A stretch of DNA of 52,500 bases, from contig JAXCGZ010015153.1 in assembly GCA_037179515.1 (NCBI GenBank), positions 112,501-165,000 on the forward strand. The letters are read 5' to 3'. Position 1 is the stretch's first letter, and each line of letters opens with the position of its first letter. This document shows positions 24,777 to 35,759 of the stretch, one piece after another. Source of the stretch: Halocaridina rubra. Lineage: Eukaryota; Arthropoda; Malacostraca; Decapoda; Atyidae. The notes beneath the pieces are model-generated. The model worked only from the letters and a program-made list of their open reading frames with translations, did no database searches and was not told where the DNA came from. Made by a program: the position numbers and the translations under genes.

Positions 24777-25294
24777 AGAAATCTAATAAAACTTTCAAAC
24801 TCTAGACTATGAACAATTTGCATAAAAATAGTAATGCAAACTAGAGAGTTATTAAAAGTACTGTACATAAATTAGACCAAATAAATATATAAAACTAAAG
24901 CATTTCCTCTCATCATTTAAAATGTTACTCATTTTAAGTAAAAATTTTCAGGAATAAAAAAGCTACATAATTCTGTAACGATCACACATTTTTCTGTGAT
25001 AAAAACTACAAAACAACATCAAATATTACACTGTATGAAGTGTTCACACCTCTTTTGATATCAATGCTGAATATCATTAAAAATAATATCACAATATACA
25101 AATTATACAAAACACAATTTAAGCATATTTATACCAAGATGTAAATAATTTATCAATAAATTTGAAGAAAATTTACAAAAAAAAATGTAAAACTTTTTCT
25201 GACTTAGCTGGAGATTAGACTTACAATTTATGTTAAAGAGTTATCATCCTTGCTTCCCAAAGAGAGGAAAAATATGCAGCATTTCTCTGACCTG
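24777..25294 (-). other. Probable Dab 3' untranslated region (extent unknown)
   Basis: AT-rich sequence directly downstream of the Dab stop codon. No ORF or repeat is recognised. I found no canonical AATAAA on the minus strand in the first ~1.5 kb after the stop; a TATAAA-type variant lies near 25,126. The 3' end therefore cannot be placed from sequence alone. Confidence 0.45.
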
Positions 25295-28200
25295 TCACTG
25301 TTCCTTAGGAAAACTAAATTTGTCGAAAGGCTCCTCCCAAAACTGGTCTGCATCGGATTTGCCCGAAGGAATTTGCTGAGCGTCTTCATTTTCTGCACAG
25401 AAAAATTCATCAGCAAATGGATCACTGTTTCGTCTGAATATACTCACTGAATCGGATTTTTTCATATCTGACCCTGTAGGAGTGATGTATCTAGCTGATA
25501 CTTTAAAATCAGTTTCATCATCCGGGAATACATCCTCAACTACTTCTTCACTATCTTCAGCAGTACTTTTAATGGGAGTTGACTGGTTATACCTCTCCTG
25601 ATTCTGTTCTTTTTTGCTCTTTTCAGCCTCCTGAAAGGCATTTTCAAAATCTGCAAACTGAGAGTCACTGTGACTAGCCTCAGGCTCAGAAACTTTCTTG
25701 CTAGTTTTAGCACTAAAGGGATCACTTTCTTCAGCTTCACTAGAGGTAGCAAGTTCTTGAGGAAGGCTTGGAAAGGCATTGTCAAAAGTCACTTCTTCAG
25801 CTACACTACCAATAATGGAACTAAAATTATCTTCAAAGGGTGAATGTCTAACATCACTTCCCTCACTTCCCACACTAAGTCGCGATGGTCCTCGACTTCG
25901 ATGAGGTCGGCCTGAAGCAGGTGGAGTATAGCTGTCTCCAAATGGGGATTTCCTGTTTTCAGAACCTGACCTTGAAAGACGTCCATTTTCTCCTGAAGCT
26001 TTCCGAATACCATGGGTAAAATCATCTTCAAAAGGAGATTCGGGTGGGACGCCTTTGTGTTCATCTTGGGTGGAATGTAATGATCCATTAGACTTTTGCT
26101 CTTCATAAGGGGTATTTCTATGGGATCCATGCCACGAGTCATCAAATGGAGATCCTCGAGGATCCCCGTGTCTCGTAAGCCGACTAACTTCGCCCTCTAG
26201 AGAAGGTTCTCTTTCGCTCTCAACTTCTTTTAACACCTCATAGCGATCACCTCTGTTCGTGAAGTCATCATCAAATGGACTTTTTCTTTTACTTACTGGA
26301 TTATCACTTGGAGCATGAAGGGAATTTTCAAAGTCCGGAGTTTTGGATACGAGTTCACTGCTACTCCTAGAAGAACTTCTAGGCTTAGGCTCCACAATTA
26401 TAAATGGATCATCGTACTTATCTGAACTATCACAAAAGTCTGAAGCAAATGTATTATCCAGCATATGCTCTCCATCACTAGCATTTACAAAACTATCAGT
26501 AAATGGTGATTTTCTAAAAGAGTCTTGACGCTTCCCTTTATCTGAGACTGAGAGCTCTTGTAAGCTTGAACATTTTTCAGAATCGGATGGGGGAACAAAA
26601 TTATCATCAAAGCTAGCAAAGGATGTGTCAGATTCAACCCTGGTTTGCCTTCCAATGGTCTGTTTGCTGAAGTCATCAGTAAAAGGAGATTTGTAACTCT
26701 CACTTCTCTGTCTCTGAGGTCTAGGACTGGATCCTTTTGGTTGAATGGGGGAATTAACAGGAGTGATGCTTTTTTCACTCATTGTTGCTGCAGAAAAGTC
26801 ATCGTCAAACTTTGCATCAAAGGTTGGCTCAAAATTATCATACTCACTTATTTCAGGACTCCTGAAAACTGTGACACATTCAAGATCATGATTTGGTGGG
26901 TGCCAGTTTTTATCTTTTTCTAAGTCTGCTCCCTCATTATCATCACTTAAAGAAGACTTTCTTTCTAAAGAATCTTGTCGTATATCTTCATCAAAATTGG
27001 CCTTAAAAGTTCCTGAGGACACCTCTGAAACTTCCTCTTCCATTGAGTTTTGAGGAGTAAGGAAATTCTCATCAAACACAGATCTTTGTTTAGTAACAGT
27101 ACAGAGTTCTCTAAACACAGCATAACGATCTTCACTAACAGGGGCACCAACAGCATGAGTCCCCTGTTGATCCTTTTTGCAACTGAATTCAGGAGGATCT
27201 ACAGGACTCTTTGGAAACTGAGCATCAAATTCAGCAAACATCTCATCATCTTCATAAGCAAATCGTTCTCTGCTTGACCCTCTTGAACGGCGGCCACATT
27301 TTTCAGCTGGAAGGGCGTAAGTTTCTACATCCCCCCTGGCTTGATTTTCCAAGTCTCCACCTTGTCTTAATTGCAGCTGAGCTAAACAAGCCGCTAACTC
27401 CACCACAGTCATTCTTGCTAACTGATCAACTGGCATGTTCAGACTAGAAGCCAACTGATCCAAGCTAGTATTAGCAAGATCCACAGATGCAGTACTCCTT
27501 TGAGAGATTCTAGGTGATTTTCCTGGGGTAGATGATTTACTTGGAGTAGATTCTCTTGAGCTTTTAGGCACTGCACCAGTCAACTCATGGGTAGGGCTGA
27601 CACTGGGCTTGGGAAATTGGAAGCTATCCAGATGTGATGGCTTAGTAGCTCTGCTTGGAATAAAGGCAGGACGAGAAGCAGACTCAGAGTAACGAGGTTT
27701 TCTGGCCGGTATAGGAATAGGAGGAGTATTAGCCTCATCAGGAGATGAGTCATAATCATTTATATAATTGTAATGAGGATCTGAGGAAGGTGGGGGTCTA
27801 GGTGGTGGTCTAAGAGTAACATGAGTTGGTTGTCTTTTAGGAGGAAGAGGTGGTGGTTCAATATGAGCTGGTCTTGGAGGTGGCTTAGGAGCCTCTTCAT
27901 AACCGAGATTAAGGTCATCTGTGGGAAAAGGCCTGCTTTCCCCTTCTGGAGAAGAAAATGGCTCAATTTCTCCATAACGAGAATGGGAAGGTCGCAGTGA
28001 TAAGGTGGCGGAACTAGCACTCAACTGCTTCGTTAGGTGAGAACGAGGCCTAGGTCTTGGACTAACACCTCCATCAGTATGCTGCTGTGGAGGGGATGGA
28101 GGAGTGATTTCACCGCCTGTAAATGACCTATGATGACGAAGATCTCGTCTATCCCATTCACTATCAAAGCTTGCTTCATTCCTGAATTTATGGCTCCGAG

Positions 28201-29434
28201 GCAGTGTTTTTGGACTAATCGATGTCGCAGCAACGAGCATCTGTTTACTTAGTCTGGCCTGCGGAAGTGGTGAATGACGCATGTGAGACAACTGGGGGGA
28301 ACCAGGCCCAGATGCCATTTTTGCTGGAGACCTTGGTACTGGCGGAGGTGAAAATGGAGGCGGGCTATCTCGAAAAGATTCTGGGGGTAAAGCAACTGTT
28401 AATGGTCCACAAGGCAGAGGTGGGGGGGGTTCATCTGGAATACTGCTAGACATTTCTGATCTCTGACTCCTTGGCGAATCATTTGGAAAGGTATTAAAGT
28501 CTGCAAATCCAGATGACGGAAAGTTTGAGACTTCATAGAAGTCTTTCTCAGAAGATTGGTGAAATTGAAATTCTTCTTGTCCAAATGAATCTGGTGGACT
28601 AAATGATTCAGTAAAAGATTGAGATGGCATGGAAGTCCCATGAATTGGAGTTGTATTAGTTGATGTTGGAGGCTGTGATGCTGTTACACTTGATGACCTT
28701 GGTGTAGTAGCATATAGTGATGTTGATGCTACCAATGCTGACACCTCAGGAGGGATCATACCTGGTTGAGTTCTAGGAGAGCAAGGCGCTGATGCCTCAC
28801 CATCACCAAGCTCCCGTAAAACTCTTTTTACTGGTTTCCGCATTTCGCTAAAGAAGTCTCTTTTGTCAACGTACGGACGATTTTTTCCAGTTCCGAGAGG
28901 GTCTAATTCCGTAAAGACATCGTAATGAGATTCCTTTACCTCCTCACCAGTTGCACCTTCATTAAAAGTAGCCTTTGACCACTGAGCATCAAATTCATCA
29001 GGTTGGTGTAAGCTGGAGGCTCCACTTGCTTGCTGAGATTCCTGACCTTCACAAAACCGAGATTCGCTAAACTCATTGAATGATTCATTATCCGTACTTC
29101 TAAAGTCTTTGAAAGCTGCGTATTTGTCTTCTAAACTTGTGCCACCATCTGCTGACTGTTGGGAACTTGCTCTTGGTGGAGATTTGGTAACATCAGGAAA
29201 ATTAACAGGAAACTTTGCAAATTCCTCAGAACTCTTTGGGTCTGAGCTAGCAGTAGATGGTTGCTTTTGGTGAGTGCTATGGTGAGAGTCGTGTCTCGAT
29301 CTACCTGAGAATGGGGGTGGAGCCAACGGGGCAGGAGTTGGTGCAGTGCTGGCAGTAATTCTAGGCTTGGTCGACTCAGCAGCCTTAAAATTAGGTTTAA
29401 ATGAGTCACCAAATGGGTCAAATTGCTCACCCTC
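25295..29434 (-). CDS. Dab: Disabled (Dab), large 3' terminal exon: disordered AP-2/SH3-binding tail
   Basis: A single 4,140-bp open exon (1,379 residues plus TGA) forming the C-terminal tail. The acceptor is TTTTTTACAG|GAG; the first residues are EGEQFDPFGDSFKP, extending the frame upstream of any methionine. The tail is low-complexity and Ser/Pro/Asp-rich. It holds about eleven FxDx[FWY] motifs, including a run of seven SPFxDx[FWY] units between 26,692 and 25,823 (FTDDF, FTDSF, FDDDF, FDDSW, FEDDF, FGDSY, FEDNF), and four DPF motifs. Motifs of this kind bind the AP-2 alpha appendage, so a role in clathrin-mediated endocytosis is inferred. Proline-rich SH3 ligands (KPPPRP, PPLPPKR, RPPPRPPP) lie near 27,770-27,900. 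A predicted helical leucine-rich block lies near 27,370-27,490. No NPF motif was seen. The protein ends DQFWEEPFDKFSFPKEQ. Intact, with no breaks. Confidence 0.93.
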   Translation of the reverse strand, partial: EGEQFDPFGDSFKPNFKAAESTKPRITASTAPTPAPLAPPPFSGRSRHDSHHSTHQKQPSTASSDPKSSEEFAKFPVNFPDVTKSPPRASSQQSADGGTSLEDKYAAFKDFRSTDNESFNEFSESRFCEGQESQQASGASSLHQPDEFDAQWSKATFNEGATGEEVKESHYDVFTELDPLGTGKNRPYVDKRDFFSEMRKPVKRVLRELGDGEASAPCSPRTQPGMIPPEVSALVASTSLYATTPRSSSVTASQPPTSTNTTPIHGTSMPSQSFTESFSPPDSFGQEEFQFHQSSEKDFYEVSNFPSSGFADFNTFPNDSPRSQRSEMSSSIPDEPPPPLPCGPLTVALPPESFRDSPPPFSPPPVPRSPAKMASGPGSPQLSHMRHSPLPQARLSKQMLVAATSISPKTLPRSHKFRNEASFDSEWDRRDLRHHRSFTGGEITPPSPPQQHTDGGVSPRPRPRSHLTKQLSASSATLSLRPSHSRYGEIEPFSSPEGESRPFPTDDLNLGYEEAPKPPPRPAHIEPPPLPPKRQPTHVTLRPPPRPPPSSDPHYNYINDYDSSPDEANTPPIPIPARKPRYSESASRPAFIPSRATKPSHLDSFQFPKPSVSPTHELTGAVPKSSRESTPSKSSTPGKSPRISQRSTASVDLANTSLDQLASSLNMPVDQLARMTVVELAACLAQLQLRQGGDLENQARGDVETYALPAEKCGRRSRGSSRERFAYEDDEMFAEFDAQFPKSPVDPPEFSCKKDQQGTHAVGAPVSEDRYAVFRELCTVTKQRSVFDENFLTPQNSMEEEVSEVSSGTFKANFDEDIRQDSLERKSSLSDDNEGADLEKDKNWHPPNHDLECVTVFRSPEISEYDNFEPTFDAKFDDDFSAATMSEKSITPVNSPIQPKGSSPRPQRQRSESYKSPFTDDFSKQTIGRQTRVESDTSFASFDDNFVPPSDSEKCSSLQELSVSDKGKRQDSFRKSPFTDSFVNASDGEHMLDNTFASDFCDSSDKYDDPFIIVEPKPRSSSRSSSELVSKTPDFENSLHAPSDNPVSKRKSPFDDDFTNRGDRYEVLKEVESEREPSLEGEVSRLTRHGDPRGSPFDDSWHGSHRNTPYEEQKSNGSLHSTQDEHKGVPPESPFEDDFTHGIRKASGENGRLSRSGSENRKSPFGDSYTPPASGRPHRSRGPSRLSVGSEGSDVRHSPFEDNFSSIIGSVAEEVTFDNAFPSLPQELATSSEAEESDPFSAKTSKKVSEPEASHSDSQFADFENAFQEAEKSKKEQNQERYNQSTPIKSTAEDSEEVVEDVFPDDETDFKVSARYITPTGSDMKKSDSVSIFRRNSDPFADEFFCAENEDAQQIPSGKSDADQFWEEPFDKFSFPKEQ

Positions 29435-29574
29435 CTGTAAAAAAGAAAAAATAAATGAAATATTGTGCTGCCCTGTTTCTTCTGATAAAAAGTAATGAGT
29501 ATTTTATATACTCTAACATTACAAATGCATTACTAAAAATTAAACAATTTACAGTCAAACTAAAAATTACATAA

Positions 29575-29660
29575 AATACAATTTGTGTTCGAAATGGTTA
29601 TGTGTTTTTCCAACATGATGCCATATCTCAATGAAACTAGCTGGAGGGTCCTACTGACCA
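29575..29660 (+). repeat. Dispersed CATGATGCCATAT-type repeat
   Basis: TCCAACATGATGCCATATCT, then CAATGAAACTAGCTGGAGGG. A diverged family also seen near 33,790, 38,350, 43,010, 43,860 and 50,165. Confidence 0.55.
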
Positions 29661-30621
29661 AAGGGGAGATGCTGACAACTGCAAAGAAATCAGATATATA
29701 AATAATTACACACACAAACAACTAACATATTGTTGTATGGAAAATCTTTTAAATTAGTGAAAAATGCTATACAGGTGTTACCAAGCTCACACTATCTGAG
29801 TGTAAGAGGTACACTTAAAACATATAAGTAAGTCTCACATATTCTACATAAACAGATTTACGTGTTCTTTTACACATTTCTCGTTTGCTATGTAGTTAAA
29901 ATTTTGTTTACTACTTCATTGTGATTTATCTTTACTAACCTGAAATTTCATAGTGCAAACATTTTATTTATACTAGTTTTACAGCTTAGAACCATTTTAT
30001 GAGTCACAAATAATCTCCATGAATGGAAAATCAACAACCAGTCCCCCTAGTCAAATACAGTACGTCAGCAGAAAGACCACAACCAAAGTAAATGAACTGC
30101 ACGATATGACATTAATTGCAATTCCACTTTTCTAATCAGAAATACTAACTCACAAGATATACAAAGGAAAAGGGAGCTTTATCAAGAACGTTATGTGCTG
30201 TACTTAGGGAAATTTATGCATCGGCATATCTGATTCTGGTCTGATAATATGCACTAATGTAACTGCATCTCCAGATTCATATCTTATTTTAGAAATACAA
30301 TCTGATCAGTAAATTTCATTAACCTAAACTTTTCTACTTGTCTGTAGTCACATCTAAAGTATTTCAATTCTCTATAATTAGTTTTCTTAAGAAAATTCTA
30401 TAACATCGTCACTGTAGCGTGGTCGTATTTTTCAACCCAATTTATGATTGTTACTATCTCTTGTTTCAGTTTACATATCAATATCAACATTTAAAACGCG
30501 GTGTACAGATTGAGCGTGCCTAAGTAAATATAGATTTTAACATTTGAACTATGAGCTTCTTTACATCCATATTTGTTAGCCAAGTTTTATGAATATAATT
30601 TCTCCCCAAATTACTGATGTG

Positions 30622-32064
30622 CAGTGTTCCCCCGGTTATTCGCGTTTCTTGGTTCGCGTTCTCACTGTATCGCTGTTTTTTTTTGGATAAATTATTATTT
30701 TATTTTATGGGTATATGCAAATATATTAAAATATTAAAAAAATAAAAATTCTCAGTATTTTCATTTTTTAATGAAAAAAACATATTTCATTATCTAATTG
30801 ATAAAAAAAATTTATTTCCCAGCCTACGAATAATAAAAGTAAAAAATACTAAAAAACATAAATTTAGATAGATAGATAGATAGATACGTTTATTGACCAC
30901 CTCTTTTGAAAAGAATAATCTTTACAAAAGGAATATTTGGTCCAAATTACAAAGAATAAATACAATAGATTTTGTACAATCATCAAGTAAGTAAATGAAT
31001 TTTAAATTAATATACATTGGACTAATAACTGAATGATATACGTACATACAGTATAACTCACAGTATTGCATCATGCGAAATAGTGTTCAATAGCGTACAA
31101 TGTATTGGGGTCGCAGCTACGTGAGCTAGCATATATATTTATATTTCCAGTAGTTTCATGATTTTATTGATAAAAAAAACGTATTTCTTAGCCTAAAAAT
31201 AATAAAACAGGATAAAACACGATATCGCTATCAGCCTTTCGGACAAAGGCTCGTTCAGTCTAACTCACCTGTGCGCCGTTCACGCTGTGCTTATTAAACG
31301 TTTTGCTTGTGTTCGATAGCGTACAATGTATTGTGGTCGCAGCTACGTGAGCTAGCATATATATTTATATTTCCAGTAGTTTCATGATTTTATTGATAAA
31401 AAAAAACGTATTTCTTAGCCTAAGAATAATAAAACAGTAAAAAATAGTAAAAAACATAAATACTAACAGAATTGCAACATGTAAAATACGATACCGCTAT
31501 CAGCGTTTCGGACAAAGGCTTCCACCATATTCCATTGTCTCGCCTCACTCGTGTGCGCCGTTCACGTTGTGCTTATTATATATTATCAATATGTTTTGCT
31601 TGTAATTTTTTTTACTCGCATATTTTAATCATTGCAATGCCTCCCAAGCATCCTTCATCTTCTAAGGCTTCTTGTAGTGAGCCTAAGCGGCAAAGGAAAA
31701 TGTTAACCATAACAGATAAGGTAAGTTTACCTATCACGTACACATAAATTTACGTTGCATGCTGTTATTTATAAAGTAAAGGGTGGTTTTTTAACAGTGC
31801 AGGGAGGGTTTATACAGTAAACATAAAAATAATTGTAAAATACCTATGTACATGAATATGTCATATAAATTTATGCTTGCATGCTGTTATTTATGAAGTA
31901 AAGGGTGGTTTGTTAACAATACAGGGAGGGTTTATACAGTTTATACGGCGTAAACGTAAAAATAAATTAAAATATCTATGTACATATAGGCTGATCCTAC
32001 TCTGCGATTTTCCTGGTTCGTGCCGGGTCCCGGAACCGAACCCCCGCGATGGGGGGGAACACTG
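30622..32064 (+). mobile_element. Tigger/pogo-derived element, internally deleted
   Basis: The left end CAGTGTTCCCCCGGTTATTC pairs with the right end (minus strand CAGTGTTCCCCCCCATCGCG). TA follows the right end; TG stands at the left. Inside are an ORF start resembling the Tigger at 51,492 (MPPKHPSSSKASCSEPKRQR then KMLTITDKV) that breaks off, two partial direct repeats of an upstream segment (GTACAATGTATTG near 31,097 and 31,322), and about two copies of the 168-bp unit that forms the array at 46,310. Confidence 0.8.
30868..30889. repeat. (GATA)n microsatellite
   Basis: Five TAGA/GATA tetranucleotide units inside the Tigger-derived element. Confidence 0.85.
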
Positions 32065-33099
32065 TACTGTCTTATTTCAATATATCAATCATTTTATTCG
32101 CCAAATCAAGTTATATGCACTAGAATATAGTAAACTACAATGTCACAAACTCCTGAACTGGGTCACTTTGTATCATACCAACATGACTTTCATAATTTAA
32201 AGTGGTTATCCAAAGTATGCATCCAGTTTCTTCTTCAACTTAAACAGCCTTTTACTTCATCTTGGTGATGCTGAAGAATCAGGGAGTGCTTAAATTCCTT
32301 CATTCATTGATTCTAAGGAGGAGGTGGTCTACTTCATTCCCAATTTCGATGATGCGGTACACAGATAAAACATCATACCAGCAGTTTAGAATATAACAAC
32401 TGTACAACTAGTGCAACCGACTTTCACAGAAAGTTTTATTTCCTTAAATATAAATAACAGATTTTAACTCTTTCAGGATCATATGATCAGTGTAATGCAC
32501 TATCTCCCCTCTTTTCCCTCCTCCAGCTTAACCTAAAAGAGGAATCATCAAAGAAGTTACTGGTCATGCTTAGGAGAATCCGTGCAATGATACATCCGCT
32601 TATTTCGTCATAATGTTCACCATCTTTTCCATAGGATCCCATGATAGTTGCACTGTTTCTGTTTCCCACCTTAAAGTACTGATACCCCCACACCTGGCTT
32701 TGAATGATGATTAAGGTACATATTATGATACAGCAAGTAAAACAAATATAATTTTTGTAACTCTTCCTAAGATGATTATTGACGTGCTTACTCTAATGTA
32801 CTTTCTGTTTTATCATTTAATCTCTGCAATTTTTGTGATCAATATAAAGTATTGCAAATGATATATAGTTATACTGGGCCACTGTGCCATACTGGAAGTA
32901 CCAAGATCAAGATATAAGCATTCATTGGCAGAATCCCTCAGTTTTCACTTCATATTAGGTACTGACAGACCCTGAAATACATCTCAAGTGTTCCTATGCT
33001 TTTGCTTTCAGTTCCATATATCATAATCAGTTAACCTTAGGCTGTCTGATATGTATCAACTTATGCACTTTTTACCCTCACAAATAGTAATGTTTTCTA

Positions 33100-33285
33100 T
33101 CTGGGGACCACAGCGCAATGGTTAGAGCACTTGACTCTTGAAGTTAAAAGCCTGTGTTTCACACCCAGCACATGGGGTTAGGAGGAGTATCCAGCTCTAA
33201 ACCCCCAGCTCCAACCTGTTTGAGTCCACCCCAATAATGGGGTTTATATGGAGAAACATAAACTACAAACAAACAATGCTAATGT
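33100..33285 (+). repeat. tRNA-derived SINE-B copy
   Basis: Head GACCACAGCGCAATGGTTAG, body GGTTAGGAGGAGTATCCAG, CCCCCAGCTCCAACCTGTTT, tail CCCCAATAATGGGGTTTATA. Confidence 0.82.
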
Positions 33286-33784
33286 TTCCCCTCTATATTA
33301 TCAAATTCATTTCTAAAACACTTCAAGACTCTACGATCCGCCTAGCCTTTCTTAAGTGACAAGTTCCTTGAATATATACCCTTCTTTCTTATATCTACTT
33401 TACTTTTATCTGTCTAGATAAAAGAACCAGGAGTACAGTACAGAATAAATAAATAAATATGAATATAACTATGTTTAATGCTCAATAACAAAATTTGGAA
33501 AGGCAAAAAGGATATGTTAATTGGATATTTTTGACCAAAATAAATGGCACAAGAAAATCATCTTTATATAAAACCTACAAGTTGCTTTTATGGTAAAATT
33601 GGGAAGCTTTTGATGGGGAAATTTGAAACAATCTGTGAAGGATAAAAAGATTAGACAAGTGTTCAGAACAAAAGCCAGAATGAGCTGATTAAAATACTAT
33701 CAATGCAGTTACAATATACAGTACATAAGTATAAATATTTTTTAAGAAGTCTATTTAGCACACAACTTTAGATCTCCTTATTTA

Positions 33785-33840
33785 TTTTGTACATGATGCT
33801 ATATCTTGCTGAAGCCAGAGGGTTGGATACATGGTACGTA
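33785..33840 (+). repeat. Dispersed CATGATGCCATAT-type repeat
   Basis: ACATGATGCTATATCTTGCT, then GAAGCCAGAGGGTTGG. Confidence 0.55.
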
Positions 33841-33965
33841 ACATAAAAGGAAAGGAAATCGGACCTCATCATATCCTGATCATCCTCAACTCTTTCACAA
33901 GCTGTTCTGGGCCAATTTTTTTTTAGAGAGAACAGGATTGCAGCCTTTGCTCTAGGTCGGGTGCT

Positions 33966-34110
33966 TATTGGCCCTGCTCTTTTGGAGCTAAATTGTTTTG
34001 GTGTTGCCCTTTTGGCACTAAACTAACCTAACCTAACCAAAATAACTTAGTGCCAAAAGTGCAACGCCAAAACAGCTCAGTGCCAAAAAGAGCAGCACCA
34101 AATAGTCCCA
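33966..34110. repeat. Foldback element with CCTAA core
   Basis: Arms GGTGTTGCCCTTTTGGCACT and AGTGCCAAAAGTGCAACGCC are inverted about AACTAACCTAACCTAACC. The outer arms also pair (GCTCTTTTGG with CCAAAAAGAGC). Confidence 0.75.
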
Positions 34111-34170
34111 TTCCGTTTGCTCTATTGCTATCCCAGCTGAAGTCTAGGGGAATTAGGTATATATGGAGTA

Positions 34171-34450
34171 TGCACCATTTTATGGGTCACAATTAGTTCA
34201 CATTCAAATGAGGGTGGGCACAGACATGTTGAAGGTGGGGGTTAAAAGCTGAATGCTCTTTCTGACGATATGAAGAAGAGCATGCACTGTTTTGTGTCAC
34301 TTAGTCCCTCTTCAAATTGGGTGGACACAGAAATGTTGAAAAGCCAGATGATTAAGGCTGAATATTCTTTTCTGAATGCCCCTCTGTGGTGAGATCAAAC
34401 CTGCATTATTAGCTTCCCAACTTGCGCACTCTGCTACTCTTTATATAAAA
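34171..34450 (-). repeat. Two SINE-B pieces in tandem (reverse)
   Basis: A tail fragment at 34,171-34,265 (CACATTCAAATGAGGGTGGG) is followed by a longer reverse copy at 34,280-34,450 (CTCTTCAAATTGGGTGGACA, GTGGTGAGATCAAACCTGC). Confidence 0.72.
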
Positions 34451-34984
34451 TCTTCCTCTCTCAACATATTTTCTAAGCCTATCGAGCATAAGAGTAACAT
34501 TCATTTTGAGTTTTTCTGCCATTTAATAAAATAATTGCAGCATGCACAGATCACTATGCTACGGCAAAGCTGCTCTGTTTAATAAAGATAACAAGTTTTT
34601 AAATAACAGCAAACAGCTGTGGTACAGAAAACTGTTTGTACAAATACTGTATTCTAAAATTCAAAGAAAATATACTCTTACAAAAGAATACATAATATTG
34701 AAAATTAATAAAAATTTAATTAAATTAAATCAACTAACTTATATAAAATAAATACATAATATACAGTAAATTTACAAGACTTAAAGAGATGCAAACCAAC
34801 GGCATAAAAAATGAACTTTATACAGGTTAATAAATGAAAAGTTTCTTCAAATTACATTTGCCCACATTATCACTCCTGGTTAATCTTCAATTATAAGTTC
34901 TGTTCTATAGATAACCCTATCATAGTGGCCACTCTGTTAGTTCAGTGATATGTATCATTTAAAAAAAAAAATTACCATATACCA

Positions 34985-35150
34985 TTCTGTCCGGGCTATG
35001 GAGGCCGCATTAACTCAACTCAGAGAGCAACAAGCCCTTGTTTGAGCCCATCTCTGGGCATTAGGAAGGTCATCCAACTTTAATCCAACTTGTCCTCAGT
35101 GTCCACCTAAATTCAAGTGGGAGGTAATAGTGCGAAAAAAAAAAAAATTC
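34985..35150 (+). repeat. SINE-B copy with A-rich tail
   Basis: CCCTTGTTTGAGCCCATC, then GGGCATTAGGAAGGTCATCC, GTGTCCACCTAAATTCAAGT and a poly(A)-like end. The head is diverged. Confidence 0.75.
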
Positions 35151-35589
35151 CTACAGGATATGAAAACTTGATCAGTTAGACTGAGGGGTTCACCCTGAAT
35201 GTAAGAAGTTACACAATATATGAGTATATATGACAAGCACTTCAGCATTACACCAGAAACAGTTTTCCTTTACTGCAGAGCATTATATATTCTGGTTAAT
35301 ACCACTAGTTTCTTTCAAAAAAGTTTGGGATAAAGTTTAATGCCTTTTTTTAATGTACCTCTGTTGGGTATCAAGGCATATGAGACCAGGCAAAATTTTC
35401 AGGTGAAAACTCATAAAGGCTCAAAACAGAACATCACAACTATCAAAAAGGTCAGTTTATTCTGTATCGAACTTTCAGATAAAATATTTCTTTTAATATC
35501 AGGTTAACTTTACTAAAACACTTGGTGTAAGGGGGAAATGTTACGGCAAGCAGTTAAAAATGGGAGACTGAAGTGCGGTAGCAGAAAGT

Positions 35590-35722
35590 TATAGCTGAGG
35601 CGGTCACCATCTCTCATGTCATATACTAGTGCACAGTAAGAGGTTACCATATCTCATGTCATAGGTTAGTGCACAGTAAGGGTCGTCATCTCCCATGTCA
35701 CAGATCAGAGAACAGAGAGGAA
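35590..35722. repeat. ~45-bp tandem repeat, three copies
   Basis: Units start GGTCACCATCTCTCATGTCA, GGTTACCATATCTCATGTCA and GGTCGTCATCTCCCATGTCA, each followed by a (TAGTGCA)CAGTAAG-like end. Confidence 0.8.
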
Positions 35723-35759
35723 TATCTTTCCATCATGGGTCACTGGATAGCACCCTATT

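Noticed and set aside
25540..29430. Many ORFs of 60-115 codons on both strands across the Dab last exon
   Set aside because: Shadow frames of the intact 1,379-codon exon.
31472..31747. ORF with MPPKHPSSSK as a host gene
   Set aside because: It is the start of a Tigger transposase that breaks off within a deleted element.
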